From positions 372,001-436,000 of the forward strand of contig NC_013522.1 of the NCBI RefSeq assembly GCF_000024905.1: a stretch of 64,000 nucleotides of DNA, given 5' to 3'. A program made the position numbers and the translations under genes. Origin of the DNA: Thermanaerovibrio acidaminovorans DSM 6589. GTDB taxonomy: Bacteria; Synergistota; Synergistia; Synergistales; Synergistaceae. This document shows, piece after piece, positions 1-8,538 of the stretch (positions within the stretch are counted from its first letter, which is position 1; each line of letters begins with the position of its first letter). The notes beneath the pieces were generated by a model. It worked only from the letters and a program-made list of their open reading frames with translations, was not told the origin of the DNA and ran no database searches.

Positions 1-1019
1 CAACGAAGCACCTCCACCCGGAAGGACCGGTCCCTTAGGCTGAAGCGGGGGGCCAGCTGCGGGGTGATCAGGACCCTGCGGTCCTCGGTGACGAAGATGG
101 CCTGGCAGCGGTGCCTCGACAGGATCTCCATCCCCCTCTCTGGGCCCGCCACGAAAAGGGCGGTGCTGAGCCCGTCCGCCAGGGCGGAGGAGCTACACGC
201 CACCGATACAGCCATGAGCCCACTCCGGGCGGGCTCTCCGGTGGAGGGGTCCAGGATGTGGTGGTACCTGACCCCGTCCCTCTCGAAGTACCTCTCGTAG
301 ACCCCGGAGGTGACCACTGCGGCCCTCCGTTCCGGCAGCTCCAGCACCCCAAGCACCTCACCCCTGGGACGATCCGGGTGCTGAATCCCTATGCGCCAGA
401 CAGCCTTGGGTGGGGGACCAAATACCACCACGTTGCCCCCCAGATCCATCACCGCCCGGCGGATACCCATGGAGGCTAGTAGCTCCACTAGCCGGTCCCC
501 GGCGAATCCCTTGGCTATCCCCCCCAGGTCCAGGCGGCCCGCCGATAGGGAGAACCGGTGATCCCCCAGGTATCGAAGGGTCCGGTAGTCCACCGTCTCC
601 AGGGCCCTTAGGATCTCCTCCCGGGAGGGGACCCTGGCCTCCTCGGTGCCTATCCCCCATAGGCGGCTCAGGGCACCTATGGTGGGGTCGAAGGCCCCGT
701 GGGTCCCCTGGGCCACCTGGATGGAGAGCCGGAGCACCTGCTCCGTCTCCGGGGAGGCCTTAAGGGCCCCGGTGGAGGACAGGATGGACACCTCTGAGGT
801 GGGCACGTGGGCCGACAGGAGCCCCTCCAGGCGCCGTATCTCCTCCTCCATCCGGTCAAGCACCTTGGGGTCATCGGATTGGACCTTGAGGCGCATGAGG
901 GTGTCCATGGCGAAAACCTCCCTCTCTTCCCAGGGGAGGTCTCTTCGAGCTCCTGAAATGGCCAACCCCGCCAGGGCCAACAGGGCCAGAACGGCGGTTA
1001 GAAGGTAGGATCTCCTCAT
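1..1019 (-). CDS. apbE: FAD:protein FMN transferase ApbE (3' end beyond window)
   Basis: Transfers FMN from FAD onto threonines of extracytoplasmic flavoproteins such as Rnf/Nqr subunits. The frame opens at ATG 1019 and runs off the left edge, so the C-terminus is missing. Visible are an N-terminal membrane or signal segment (LLTAVLALLALAGLAISG), an FAMDT motif near residue 36, the signature LDLGGIAKGFAGDRL, then MDLGGNVVVFG and HHILDPSTGEPARSG, all typical of ApbE. There is no cysteine lipobox, so it is probably an uncleaved or Sec-processed periplasmic protein. It lies 41 bp downstream of the CoA-disulfide reductase-like gene on the same strand and could share its transcript. Identification rests on the Mg/FAD-binding motifs and is firm; the protein it modifies is not in the window. 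Confidence 0.93.
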   Translation of the reverse strand, partial: MRRSYLLTAVLALLALAGLAISGARRDLPWEEREVFAMDTLMRLKVQSDDPKVLDRMEEEIRRLEGLLSAHVPTSEVSILSSTGALKASPETEQVLRLSIQVAQGTHGAFDPTIGALSRLWGIGTEEARVPSREEILRALETVDYRTLRYLGDHRFSLSAGRLDLGGIAKGFAGDRLVELLASMGIRRAVMDLGGNVVVFGPPPKAVWRIGIQHPDRPRGEVLGVLELPERRAAVVTSGVYERYFERDGVRYHHILDPSTGEPARSGLMAVSVACSSSALADGLSTALFVAGPERGMEILSRHRCQAIFVTEDRRVLITPQLAPRFSLRDRSFRVEVLR

Positions 1020-1060
1020 GACGGGGGAGATCCTACCACGAAATGGCCCATGTATCCAGG

Positions 1061-2410
1061 CTAGAGGTGTTTGAGCAAGACTCGGGCCGCCACCTGGACC
1101 GGGTCCCACACGGGGGAGAATGGTGGAGCGTAGCTCAGGTCCATGGCCACCAGGTCCTCGGCGGTGAGCCCACCCCTTATGGCGGTGGCGATCACGTCGA
1201 TCCGCTTGGCGGCCCCCTCGATCCCCACTATCTGGCCCCCTACTATGGCCCCGGAACCCCTGAGGGCCAGGAGCTTCACCGTGATGTCCCCAGATCCCGG
1301 GTAGTACCCCGCCCGGGTCTCGTCCGCCGCGGAGGCGGCCACGAAGTCCAGCCCCAGCTCGGCGGCCTCACGCTCCGACAGGCCGGTGCGCCCCACCTCG
1401 TACTTGCATATCTTGCACACCGCGGTGCCCAGGACCCCCTGGAACTCCTGATGCCGTCCCGCCAGGTTCATCCCCGCCACCCGGCCCATCTTGTTGGCCG
1501 ATGTGCCCATGGCCACGTAGAAGGGCCTCTTGGTGAGCATGTGATAGTTCTGGGCGCAGTCCCCCGCGGCCCACACCCCGTCAACCGCTGTCCTCATGGT
1601 CAGGTCCACCTGGATGGAGTTCCTCACCCCCAGGGGGATGCGGCTCCTCTCCGCCAGGTCTGAGTTGGGCACCACCCCAAGTCCCAGCACCACCAGGTCC
1701 GCCTCGATGAAGCCCCGGTCGGTCCAGACCCCCTTGACCCAGCCGCCGCTGGACTCCACGGAGGACAGGGCCTCCTGGGCCCTTAGCTGGATCCCCACGT
1801 CCTCCAGGGCCTTCCCCACCAGCTCCCCCATGTCCGGGTCCAGGGTGCCCATCACGGTCCTGGCCCTCTCAACGACAGTCACCTGGATCCCCCGGTGGCA
1901 ATTGAGCGCCTCCGCCACCTCGAGGCCTATGTAGCCGCCCCCTATGATCACCGCCCTCCTGGGGCGCCGGTCCTCCACCGCCCTCATGAGCTCTATTCCG
2001 CTGTCCAGGGTGTTAACCCCGAAGACCCCGGGGGAGTCTATCCCCTCCACCTGGGGCCTCAAGGGCTTGGCCCCGGTGGCTATGAGGAGCTGGTCGTAAT
2101 CCTCCTGGTAGGTGCCTCCCCGGTGCTGCACCGTAACCCGTCTGGCCTCCGGATCCACCTGAACCACCTCGGACAGGGTCCTAACCTCTATGCCCGATGA
2201 GGCGAACTCCTCCGGGGTCCTGGAGATGAGCCTCCGGGGGTCCTTTATGAGCCCCGCCACCAGGTAGGGGATCCCGCAGGCGGAGTAGGAAGTGTAGCTC
2301 CCCCTCTCGAATGCTAGGATCTCCACATCTCGATCCAGGCGCCGGAGCTGGCTCGCGGCGCTCATCCCCGCCGCGTCGGCCCCCACTATGAGAACCCGTC
2401 TCTTGGCCAA
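1061..2410 (-). CDS. FAD/NAD(P)-dependent CoA-disulfide reductase-like oxidoreductase
   Basis: A pyridine nucleotide-disulfide oxidoreductase of the CoA-disulfide reductase/NADH oxidase group, about 449 aa. The N-terminus carries the FAD-binding dinucleotide fold (VLIVGADAAGMSAA), followed by SYSACGIPYLV, whose single cysteine matches the catalytic Cys of CoA-disulfide reductases and NADH oxidases. A second nucleotide fold (AVIIGGGYIGLEVAEAL) binds NAD(P)H, and VWAAGDCA is the third FAD motif. The C-terminus looks like the dimerisation domain. An in-frame GTG at 2419 and ATG at 2416 lie inside the RBS (AGGGGGTGA), so TTG 2410, five to six bases after it, is the likelier start. Substrate (CoA disulfide, persulfide or oxygen) cannot be fixed from sequence. 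apbE follows on the same strand. Confidence 0.85.
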   Translation of the reverse strand: MAKRRVLIVGADAAGMSAASQLRRLDRDVEILAFERGSYTSYSACGIPYLVAGLIKDPRRLISRTPEEFASSGIEVRTLSEVVQVDPEARRVTVQHRGGTYQEDYDQLLIATGAKPLRPQVEGIDSPGVFGVNTLDSGIELMRAVEDRRPRRAVIIGGGYIGLEVAEALNCHRGIQVTVVERARTVMGTLDPDMGELVGKALEDVGIQLRAQEALSSVESSGGWVKGVWTDRGFIEADLVVLGLGVVPNSDLAERSRIPLGVRNSIQVDLTMRTAVDGVWAAGDCAQNYHMLTKRPFYVAMGTSANKMGRVAGMNLAGRHQEFQGVLGTAVCKICKYEVGRTGLSEREAAELGLDFVAASAADETRAGYYPGSGDITVKLLALRGSGAIVGGQIVGIEGAAKRIDVIATAIRGGLTAEDLVAMDLSYAPPFSPVWDPVQVAARVLLKHL

Positions 2411-2461
2411 AACCATCACCCCCTGGTTGCGTCTTTAGCATATTTTAGGGCCAAGGGTGGG

Positions 2462-2488
2462 TTAGCATAAGGGGTTATCTGTTAAAAT
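2462..2488 (+). promoter_or_regulatory. Candidate promoter for the membrane-anchored unknown gene
   Basis: TTAGCA at 2462-2467 and TAAAAT at 2483-2488 with a 15-bp spacer lie in the short AT-rich gap between two divergent genes. The spacer is short, so the call is tentative. Confidence 0.35.
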
Positions 2489-2523
2489 GAAGCTCCGATA
2501 ACGAACATTAGGGGGTGCTTTGG

Positions 2524-3414
2524 GTGCCCGATTACGCGGTGTTGAGCGGGGTTGTGGACGGCAAGAACGACCGGGGGCAGAGGGTTCAGATCCTCTTCTG
2601 CGCCCTGGGGGACTCCAAGAAGCTGGCCTGGGTGAAGACCGCAGGGGTCAGCGATGAGGTTCCGGTGCCCGAGGGCTGGAGGGAGCGGGCGGCGCTGATC
2701 GACTCCCTCCAGAGGGACGACCAGTCCCTGGCCTCCTACGGGGCCCTCCAGGTCCGGCTCTTCATCCAGGATAACCAGGCGGTCCAGCGGGCCATCCTGC
2801 AGGGGAACGTGAAGCCTCTGGAGTACGACCTGGTGAGGTTCGCCATGGACAGGCTGGCCCTCAAGGCGGTGACGGTGGCCCGGATGGACGAGATCTCCGA
2901 GGACGAGGCCCGGTCGGAGTTCGAGGCGGTGGAGAGGCGCTCCCAGGCGGAGGCCCAGGAGGAGGCCCTCTCCGGTGGTGAGGGGGCTCCCTACAAGCCT
3001 CAGGTGCCCCACCTGGTGATGCTCACCTGTCAGCCCGTGCTGGATCCGGTGGGGGGCATACCCCTCCAGGCCCTCTCCGAGGGGGACGAGATCCTGGCCG
3101 CTCTGCCCCAGGACTCCTTCTTCTTCGACATATTCAAGTCCAAGATCCCGGACTTCGACGGGGTGGTATCCGCCCGGGTCATGTCGGTTAAGAAGACAGA
3201 GACGGGGAGCACCCAGGTGGACCTGTTCCTATCCGAGGGGCTTGTGGGGGTCCTCAGGCTGTCGGGCAACGTCAGAGTCAAGCGGTCCGTGGCGGAGGTC
3301 CAGGAGAAGGAGCCCATTGGGGCGGCGCCACCCCCATCGCCCATGGTGATGATAGGGGTAGGGGTGGCCTTGGCCCTGGCGGCGGGGGTGGCCTTCTACC
3401 TCTTCTTCCGCTGA
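2524..3414 (+). CDS. Unknown protein with C-terminal membrane anchor
   Basis: I do not recognise this 296-aa protein. The body is soluble-looking and acidic, with a charged helical stretch around residues 120-160 (MDEISEDEARSEFEAVERR). The last about 22 residues form one hydrophobic helix (VMIGVGVALALAAGVAFYLFF) ending in Arg, so it is probably a tail-anchored inner-membrane protein with its bulk in the cytoplasm. No signal peptide is seen. GTG 2524 is preferred over GTG 2515 because 2515 lies inside the RBS AGGGGGTG (2510-2517), leaving six bases of spacing. Its 3' end overlaps the convergent endonuclease V gene by 19 bp, which rules out a terminator between them. Confidence 0.7.
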   Translation: MPDYAVLSGVVDGKNDRGQRVQILFCALGDSKKLAWVKTAGVSDEVPVPEGWRERAALIDSLQRDDQSLASYGALQVRLFIQDNQAVQRAILQGNVKPLEYDLVRFAMDRLALKAVTVARMDEISEDEARSEFEAVERRSQAEAQEEALSGGEGAPYKPQVPHLVMLTCQPVLDPVGGIPLQALSEGDEILAALPQDSFFFDIFKSKIPDFDGVVSARVMSVKKTETGSTQVDLFLSEGLVGVLRLSGNVRVKRSVAEVQEKEPIGAAPPPSPMVMIGVGVALALAAGVAFYLFFR

Positions 3415-4061
3415 CAGGGTCCCTTGGACAGCAGGTCCGCCAGCCGGGTGGGCTCCGGTAGCCTGTAGCCCCTGAGGGCCCTTAGGGTCACGTCCAGGGC
3501 CCCGTCAAGGTCTATCATGTGCCCCGGGGTGACGAATATGGGCCTCGCCCCCCGCCGGCTCCTCAACGCCCAGCCCACCTGGGATCGGTTGAGCCAGATG
3601 GGGCCTATGGACAGCGGGTCCGGGCCGGGCTCCTCGAAGGACCCCACCAGCAACGATTTGGATATCCCCAGGGAGGGGACATTTAGTGCCACCCCCAGGT
3701 GGCTGGCTATCCCTAGCCCCCGGGGGTGGGCGATGCCGCATCCGTCCACCATCACCAGATCGAAGGGCATCCCCAAGCCCTCCAGGGCCCGTACCATGGA
3801 GTCCAGCTCCCTGAAGGAAAGGAAGCCCGGCACGTAGGGCACTCGGCAGGGCCCCTCGAAGAGGGCCTCCGCCGCCGGTGTGAGCTCCGGCCAGGACAGG
3901 AGGACCGCCGCCGCCCGGATAGTGCGGTCCCTCTCGGAGCAGTCCACCCCCGCCACCAACCTGGGCTCCCCCGCCAGGGGGCAGAGGCGCACCTCTTGGG
4001 CCAACCGGCGCTGAAGCTCCGCCGCCCCCTCGAAGGGGCCAACCGGGCCCTTCCTAACCAT
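3396..4061 (-). CDS. nfi: Endonuclease V (deoxyinosine 3'-endonuclease)
   Basis: Cleaves the second phosphodiester bond 3' of deoxyinosine and starts repair of deaminated adenine. The 221-aa protein has the whole family signature in order: GVDCS with the first metal-binding Asp, VPYVPGFLSFRE with the catalytic Glu, and VDGCGIAHPRGLGIASHLG with the second Asp and the conserved His. E. coli Nfi is of similar length. Start ATG 4061 has RBS AGGTGGTGA eight bases upstream; the longer GTG 4076 frame starts inside that RBS. The gene is divergent from the BcsB-like gene, whose promoter -35 box overlaps its translation start region, and convergent with the tail-anchored unknown. Confidence 0.95.
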   Translation of the reverse strand: MVRKGPVGPFEGAAELQRRLAQEVRLCPLAGEPRLVAGVDCSERDRTIRAAAVLLSWPELTPAAEALFEGPCRVPYVPGFLSFRELDSMVRALEGLGMPFDLVMVDGCGIAHPRGLGIASHLGVALNVPSLGISKSLLVGSFEEPGPDPLSIGPIWLNRSQVGWALRSRRGARPIFVTPGHMIDLDGALDVTLRALRGYRLPEPTRLADLLSKGPCQRKKR

Positions 4062-4066
4062 GGCTG

Positions 4067-4094
4067 TTGTCACCACCTTTGTTGGGTTTATAAT
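4067..4094 (+). promoter_or_regulatory. Promoter for the BcsB-like gene
   Basis: TTGTCA (4067-4072), 16-bp spacer and TATAAT (4089-4094) make a near-consensus sigma70-type promoter reading into the BcsB-like gene. The -35 box overlaps the leader of divergent nfi. Confidence 0.65.
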
Positions 4095-4159
4095 AACTTG
4101 AGTTTAACAGGATTGCTCATATTTGTGCCCCCATGGGGCGCGGTGGAGGGGTAGATCAG

Positions 4160-6061
4160 TTGTCGGCCAGATGCTCGAGGGCCCTTGGGGCCGCGTTGTT
4201 CATGTGCCTAATCCTCTGGTGTTCCCATGGCTGGGCGGGGGAGGTAAGGGTCAGCCTGGGTGATATGGGGTACCCGTCGGGGGTGATGATCCCCGGACCT
4301 AGGGGGGAAGTGAGCCTCCTCCTGCCCGTGCCGGGTTCGTCCCCAGGGGGGCGTATCGAGCTGTCCTACGTCTGTCCCCCGGGGGTGAGCGGCGGTGCTC
4401 TGGGCATCGCCGTGGATGGGGTGGATGGGGGCACCATCCCCATAGGTCCCGGATCCGGCCGGGCCTCGTTCCGCCTCCCCGGGGCCTCCGCCAAGGGGCG
4501 GATCCTGGTGAGGCTCCGGGCATCCCTGGCGGGTCCTGGGGCCCTCTGGGACGATCCCACCGCCGAGAACCTGGGGTTGAAGCTGGGGGCCGATTCCGAG
4601 ATGGTGCTGGATGGGCCGGTGACGCCCCCCAAGGGGATCTCCCAGTGGATCGGCTCCCTCAGCGGTTCCGTGGCGGTGGTGGTGCCCGACAAGCCCAAGG
4701 ACGAGGAGCTGTCCGCCGCGTTCGGGGTTCTGGGGATGCTGGTTCGGCGTCTTCCTCACCGCAACGTGTCCCTGATCCGGTCCTCCGAGGAGGTGTCGGC
4801 GGTGGACAGCCTCAGGATCCGGATCCAGATGGATCCCGGCAGGGCTGAGGGGGCCCTGGTTGGGGGTGGGGGCCGGTGGATCCTCATAAACGGTTCCTCC
4901 AGGGAGTCGCTGGTGATGCTCTGTTCCAGGCTCTTCGACCCCAAGTTCCAGGGGGTCCTCCAGGGGGCGGAGGCCACCAACCTGCAGGGGGGCGGAACCG
5001 GAGGGGCGCCCAGCTGGCGCTACGAGCCCATCTCCAGGAGCTGGTCCTCCTCCTGGGGGGTGGAGCGGGGGATTCTGAGCTTCGTGGGTGCCGTGCCCCG
5101 CCGGGTCAGGGTGTCCCTCCGGGGGGTTGTGCCCGCCTCGGTGAGGGATCCGGAGGTGGCGCTGGACCTATACATCAACGGTGACCTGGTTGGCTCCGTC
5201 AAGCTGGGCTCAGGGGGTTTCTCTAAGGACCTGAGCGTTCCCGAGTGGGTTAGGATATACCCCAGGAATAAGGTGGCCATGGTCTTCAGGGGGGCCGGGG
5301 GGCCTCCGAGCGTCGGGGTCGATTCGGTGGCCATAGGGGACCTGCGGGAGTCCCCCTTCGACCTGGCGGACCTGCCCGCCTACCTGGAGGGGGCCTCCCT
5401 GTTGGTGGACCGGGACCTGCGGTGGACCGGCGTCAAGGGGGCGGGGTCGATCTTCGCCTGGCTGGCGTCGTACCTGCCGGATGGGTATCCCGCCTTCCCC
5501 AGGGTGACCACCTACGAGTCCACCTTCTCCCCCCCAAAGGGGATCATGATCTCGGTGAGCAGCCGGATTCCGGAGACCATGTCGGACCGTCTCCGGGTGC
5601 TGGTCTCCGACGGGGGGGTCAAGGTCAAGGCACCCCGGGTGGAGGCGAACCTGTCGGACCGGTCCTTCAGCCTCATGGGGCAGGCCCTGGACGGTGACGG
5701 GGGTATGGCGGTGCTGGTAACCTCCGCGGTGGAGGCGCTTCCAAGGGCCGCGGTGGCCCTAATGGACACTCCGCAGCGGGACCTGGCGGGGGACGTGTTC
5801 TTCTACTCCGACGGGGGTGGGGTCAAGATCTGGGACCTGGAGGAGCCCCAGAGGCGGAGCCTCCTGGCGGGTCTCTGTGGTTGGCTCAGGAGGCTCGACC
5901 CAAAGGTGCGCCTTCCGTTTCAATGGCCCCTGGACGGAAGGCTTACCATCTGCGTACTGGGAGGGGCGGCGGTCCTTCTGGGGGTCTTGGCCCTTTGGCT
6001 GACCCGGTCATGGGATACCAGGCGGAGACGCAGAAATAGGATCAGGAAGAGGTACATTTGA
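4160..6061 (+). CDS. BcsB-like exopolysaccharide export/synthesis protein, envelope-anchored
   Basis: A 633-aa protein with the layout of the cellulose synthase regulatory subunit BcsB: signal peptide (GAALFMCLILWCSHGWAG, cut near residue 27), a long beta-rich periplasmic body, and one C-terminal membrane helix (LTICVLGGAAVLLGVLALWL) followed by a basic tail. Three BcsB-like patterns are visible: VVVPDKPKDEELSAAFGVLG, ILINGSSRESLVMLCSRLF, and DLYINGDLVGSVKL followed by RNKVAMVF. TTG 4160 follows GGAGGGG by eight to nine bases and gives a better signal peptide than ATG 4133. No BcsA synthase is adjacent. It converges on a diguanylate cyclase gene, and BcsA/BcsB systems are classically c-di-GMP activated, so a c-di-GMP-controlled polysaccharide is plausible. 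Similarity is remote; the family call is inference. Confidence 0.55.
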   Translation: MSARCSRALGAALFMCLILWCSHGWAGEVRVSLGDMGYPSGVMIPGPRGEVSLLLPVPGSSPGGRIELSYVCPPGVSGGALGIAVDGVDGGTIPIGPGSGRASFRLPGASAKGRILVRLRASLAGPGALWDDPTAENLGLKLGADSEMVLDGPVTPPKGISQWIGSLSGSVAVVVPDKPKDEELSAAFGVLGMLVRRLPHRNVSLIRSSEEVSAVDSLRIRIQMDPGRAEGALVGGGGRWILINGSSRESLVMLCSRLFDPKFQGVLQGAEATNLQGGGTGGAPSWRYEPISRSWSSSWGVERGILSFVGAVPRRVRVSLRGVVPASVRDPEVALDLYINGDLVGSVKLGSGGFSKDLSVPEWVRIYPRNKVAMVFRGAGGPPSVGVDSVAIGDLRESPFDLADLPAYLEGASLLVDRDLRWTGVKGAGSIFAWLASYLPDGYPAFPRVTTYESTFSPPKGIMISVSSRIPETMSDRLRVLVSDGGVKVKAPRVEANLSDRSFSLMGQALDGDGGMAVLVTSAVEALPRAAVALMDTPQRDLAGDVFFYSDGGGVKIWDLEEPQRRSLLAGLCGWLRRLDPKVRLPFQWPLDGRLTICVLGGAAVLLGVLALWLTRSWDTRRRRRNRIRKRYI

Positions 6062-6075
6062 GCGGGCAGTGGGTC

Positions 6076-7470
6076 CTACCTCTGGGCCTCCTTCCCCTGC
6101 TTGTGGGCGTACATCTTCCGATCCAGTTCATCTATTATCTCCTCCAGGTCCCTCGTGTCCGTAGGACTCAGCTCCTCGAAGCCAAAGCTCAACCCAACCG
6201 GGGTGCCGTATTCCTCTGTGAAGGCCATAGTGGACTGGAACCTCATTACGAAGTTATCGAATAGCTCAAAGCCGGATATTCCCTCGTAGCCGTGGACCAT
6301 TATGACGAACTCGTCTCCTCCCCATCGGCACATGAGGTCCGCTCCACGGAAGGAGTGCATCATGATCTTGCCCATCAGCTTCAGGATCCGGTCCCCCTCG
6401 AAATGGCCATGGGTGTCGTTTATCCTCTTGAGCCCGTCCAGATCCATGTAGGCCATGAAGCACGTCTCCCCGGACTTCCGGGTCTCGGATAGGACCTCCC
6501 GGGCCTGGCCGATGAAACCTCGGCGGTTTAGCAGCCCGGTTAATGGGTCGGTGATAGCCTGTAGCTTCAACTGATCCCTCAGGAGGCACAGCTCCGTAAC
6601 GTCTCTCATGGTGATCACGCGGGCCTCCTGCGATCCCCAGGAGGTGATTCCGATCTTGACGTCCAACACCATGGCATCCCCCGATGGCAGGGTAACGTGT
6701 AACTCCGTCTTCTCCTCCTCGTTTGTGGCGAAGGGGATCATTCCACCGGTCCATCCGGCGGATCGGAGGATCATCTCCCCGGCCGGGTTCACGTAGAGGA
6801 CCTCCCCAGAGGTTGATGCCACTAGGATGCCATCGTCCACCATCGCCATGGTGTTGTAAAGGTTATCCCGTAGGTTCCTGGCGTCCCTCTCCAGCTCCTC
6901 CTGGCGGGTCAGCAGATCGTTCAATTGCCTGGCGGACTGGGATGAAGAATCCACCAGGGAGAAGATGAGGTTAACTATCTGCATCTTCTGGGCGGTTATC
7001 TTGTGTACCTGGTCCCCCACGTTTATCTCCAGCACCACCTGGGCCTCGTTGCCAGACGGCCTGGTAAGGTAATAGTTTATGAGAGATAGGACCTGCTTGA
7101 TTATGTTATCCGGCGTTGAGGGCTTGACGATGAAATTGTCTGCCCCGGCCTTTAGGCCGTTGATCACCTCCACAGGGTCCGTTAGGGCGGTGAGCAGGAT
7201 CACCGGGATGTTATGAGTTCTCTGATCCTCCTTGATCCTCCTGCACAGTTCGAAACCGTCCATCCGGGGCATCATCACATCAGAGATGATGATAGACGGC
7301 ATCTCATCCGACGATAGAGCCCATCTGAGGGTGTCCTCACCGTTCTTGAACCAGTAGACTTTGAAGCCCTCCGCCTCGAGGAGGGATTTGAGTCCTCTGC
7401 CCTGAGTTTGGCTGTCCTCCGCCAGCAGTATGGTGTGATTGTTCGGGTCCAACATGTTAGCCACGCCCAT
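6076..7470 (-). CDS. WspR-like response regulator diguanylate cyclase (REC-PAS-GGDEF)
   Basis: Makes cyclic di-GMP from two GTP when its receiver domain is phosphorylated. REC spans about residues 12-135 with phospho-acceptor Asp64 (IISDVMMPRMDG) and the conserved Lys in FIVKPS. A short coiled linker (about 180-205) leads to a PAS-like sensor at about 205-300 (MVDDGILVAS...GEVLYVNPAGEMIL). GGDEF covers about 305-464 with an intact RWGGDEF at 382-388. The product-inhibition I-site RxxD is present as RGAD at 375-378, exactly five residues before GGDEF. Last gene of the chemosensory operon, two bases after cheB. Pseudomonas WspR lacks the PAS, so this copy probably has an extra sensory input. 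Confidence 0.92.
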   Translation of the reverse strand: MGVANMLDPNNHTILLAEDSQTQGRGLKSLLEAEGFKVYWFKNGEDTLRWALSSDEMPSIIISDVMMPRMDGFELCRRIKEDQRTHNIPVILLTALTDPVEVINGLKAGADNFIVKPSTPDNIIKQVLSLINYYLTRPSGNEAQVVLEINVGDQVHKITAQKMQIVNLIFSLVDSSSQSARQLNDLLTRQEELERDARNLRDNLYNTMAMVDDGILVASTSGEVLYVNPAGEMILRSAGWTGGMIPFATNEEEKTELHVTLPSGDAMVLDVKIGITSWGSQEARVITMRDVTELCLLRDQLKLQAITDPLTGLLNRRGFIGQAREVLSETRKSGETCFMAYMDLDGLKRINDTHGHFEGDRILKLMGKIMMHSFRGADLMCRWGGDEFVIMVHGYEGISGFELFDNFVMRFQSTMAFTEEYGTPVGLSFGFEELSPTDTRDLEEIIDELDRKMYAHKQGKEAQR

Positions 7471-7472
7471 GG

Positions 7473-8525
7473 TTATTCCCTAACATCTCTTTCAGTTCTA
7501 GTTACCAAACTTGCAAGACGGGATCCAAGCTCCGCCGGAGGAGCCAGCAGGGTAACTCCGCCAAGCATGTAAGCCTCACCGGGCATCCCCCAAACCACCG
7601 AAGAGGCCTGATCCTGGGCCATGGTGAAAGCTCCGGCCCCTCTGGCTTCCGCCATCTCCAGCGACCCGTCGGTCCCCATGCCGGAGAGGAGCACTGCGGC
7701 CCAACGTGGGCCGTACTCCTTGAGCATGGACCTGAACAGGACCGATACGGCGGGCCTCACCCCGTGCTCCGGGGGCTCCTCCGACAGATCCACCGACCCG
7801 TTCCTCACCTTCATGTGCAAACCGGATGGGCACAGAAAAACCTTGCCTCCACTGAGGCGTTCCCCCCGGGAAGCTATGGAAATCACATGTCCAGATCCGT
7901 CCCCCAACCACCTAGCGTAGCCCTCCTCAAAGCCCTTGAACATGTGTTGTACCAGCAGGATGGGCACCGGACAGGGAGAGGGAATGGACTTGAGAAGCTC
8001 AAGGGTGGACTTGGGCCCCCCGGTGGATGCCCCTATGGCCACCGCCTCAATGGGATGTGGCGTCCTCTCAACCATGGAAGGCGGCGGTACCTCAGGTGAA
8101 GGTTTAGGTGGGGCCGCGTGTGGGATGCGGTTGATTATCGGGAGGGCCCTCCAGAGGACCTCCTTTGCAAAGGCCTCAGGGGTGGTCCCCGGCCCAGGCT
8201 TGGCCATGATGTCATCCGCCCCCATCTCCAGAGCCCGGAACGTGAGCGCCAGCTCCGATGGGGACCATACGGAGGATATGACGATTATGGCCAGCTGCCG
8301 AAGGGCCTTTATCCGCTGGCAGGCCTGGATGCCTCCCATGCCGGGCATCTCTATGTCCATGGTCACCAAGTGGAAGTGATCCCCCGATATGCGGATTATC
8401 TCCTCCGCCTCCTCCCCGGAGAAGGCCAGGGTCACCGACGAGACCTCCCCCATGGCGGAGAGCCCCCTCTTCAGGTACCTCTGGAAAGTGGGGGAGTCGT
8501 CCACCACCAGCACGTTCAAGCCCAT
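7473..8525 (-). CDS. cheB: CheB/WspF-type chemoreceptor methylesterase
   Basis: Removes methyl groups from, or deamidates, chemoreceptor glutamates. The 350-aa protein has an N-terminal REC domain with phospho-Asp in VTMDIEMPGM (near residue 56) and a C-terminal esterase. The catalytic triad is visible: Ser in AIGASTGGPK, His in LLVQHMFKG and Asp in GMGTDGSLEM. Length equals typical CheB. ATG 8525 sits directly behind GGAGGTGACCC. It lies 13 bp after the cheA-type gene and just before the GGDEF regulator, the same relative position as wspF in Pseudomonas. Phosphorylation by the upstream hybrid kinase is expected from the family. Confidence 0.95.
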   Translation of the reverse strand: MGLNVLVVDDSPTFQRYLKRGLSAMGEVSSVTLAFSGEEAEEIIRISGDHFHLVTMDIEMPGMGGIQACQRIKALRQLAIIVISSVWSPSELALTFRALEMGADDIMAKPGPGTTPEAFAKEVLWRALPIINRIPHAAPPKPSPEVPPPSMVERTPHPIEAVAIGASTGGPKSTLELLKSIPSPCPVPILLVQHMFKGFEEGYARWLGDGSGHVISIASRGERLSGGKVFLCPSGLHMKVRNGSVDLSEEPPEHGVRPAVSVLFRSMLKEYGPRWAAVLLSGMGTDGSLEMAEARGAGAFTMAQDQASSVVWGMPGEAYMLGGVTLLAPPAELGSRLASLVTRTERDVRE

Positions 8526-8538
8526 GGGTCACCTCCAA

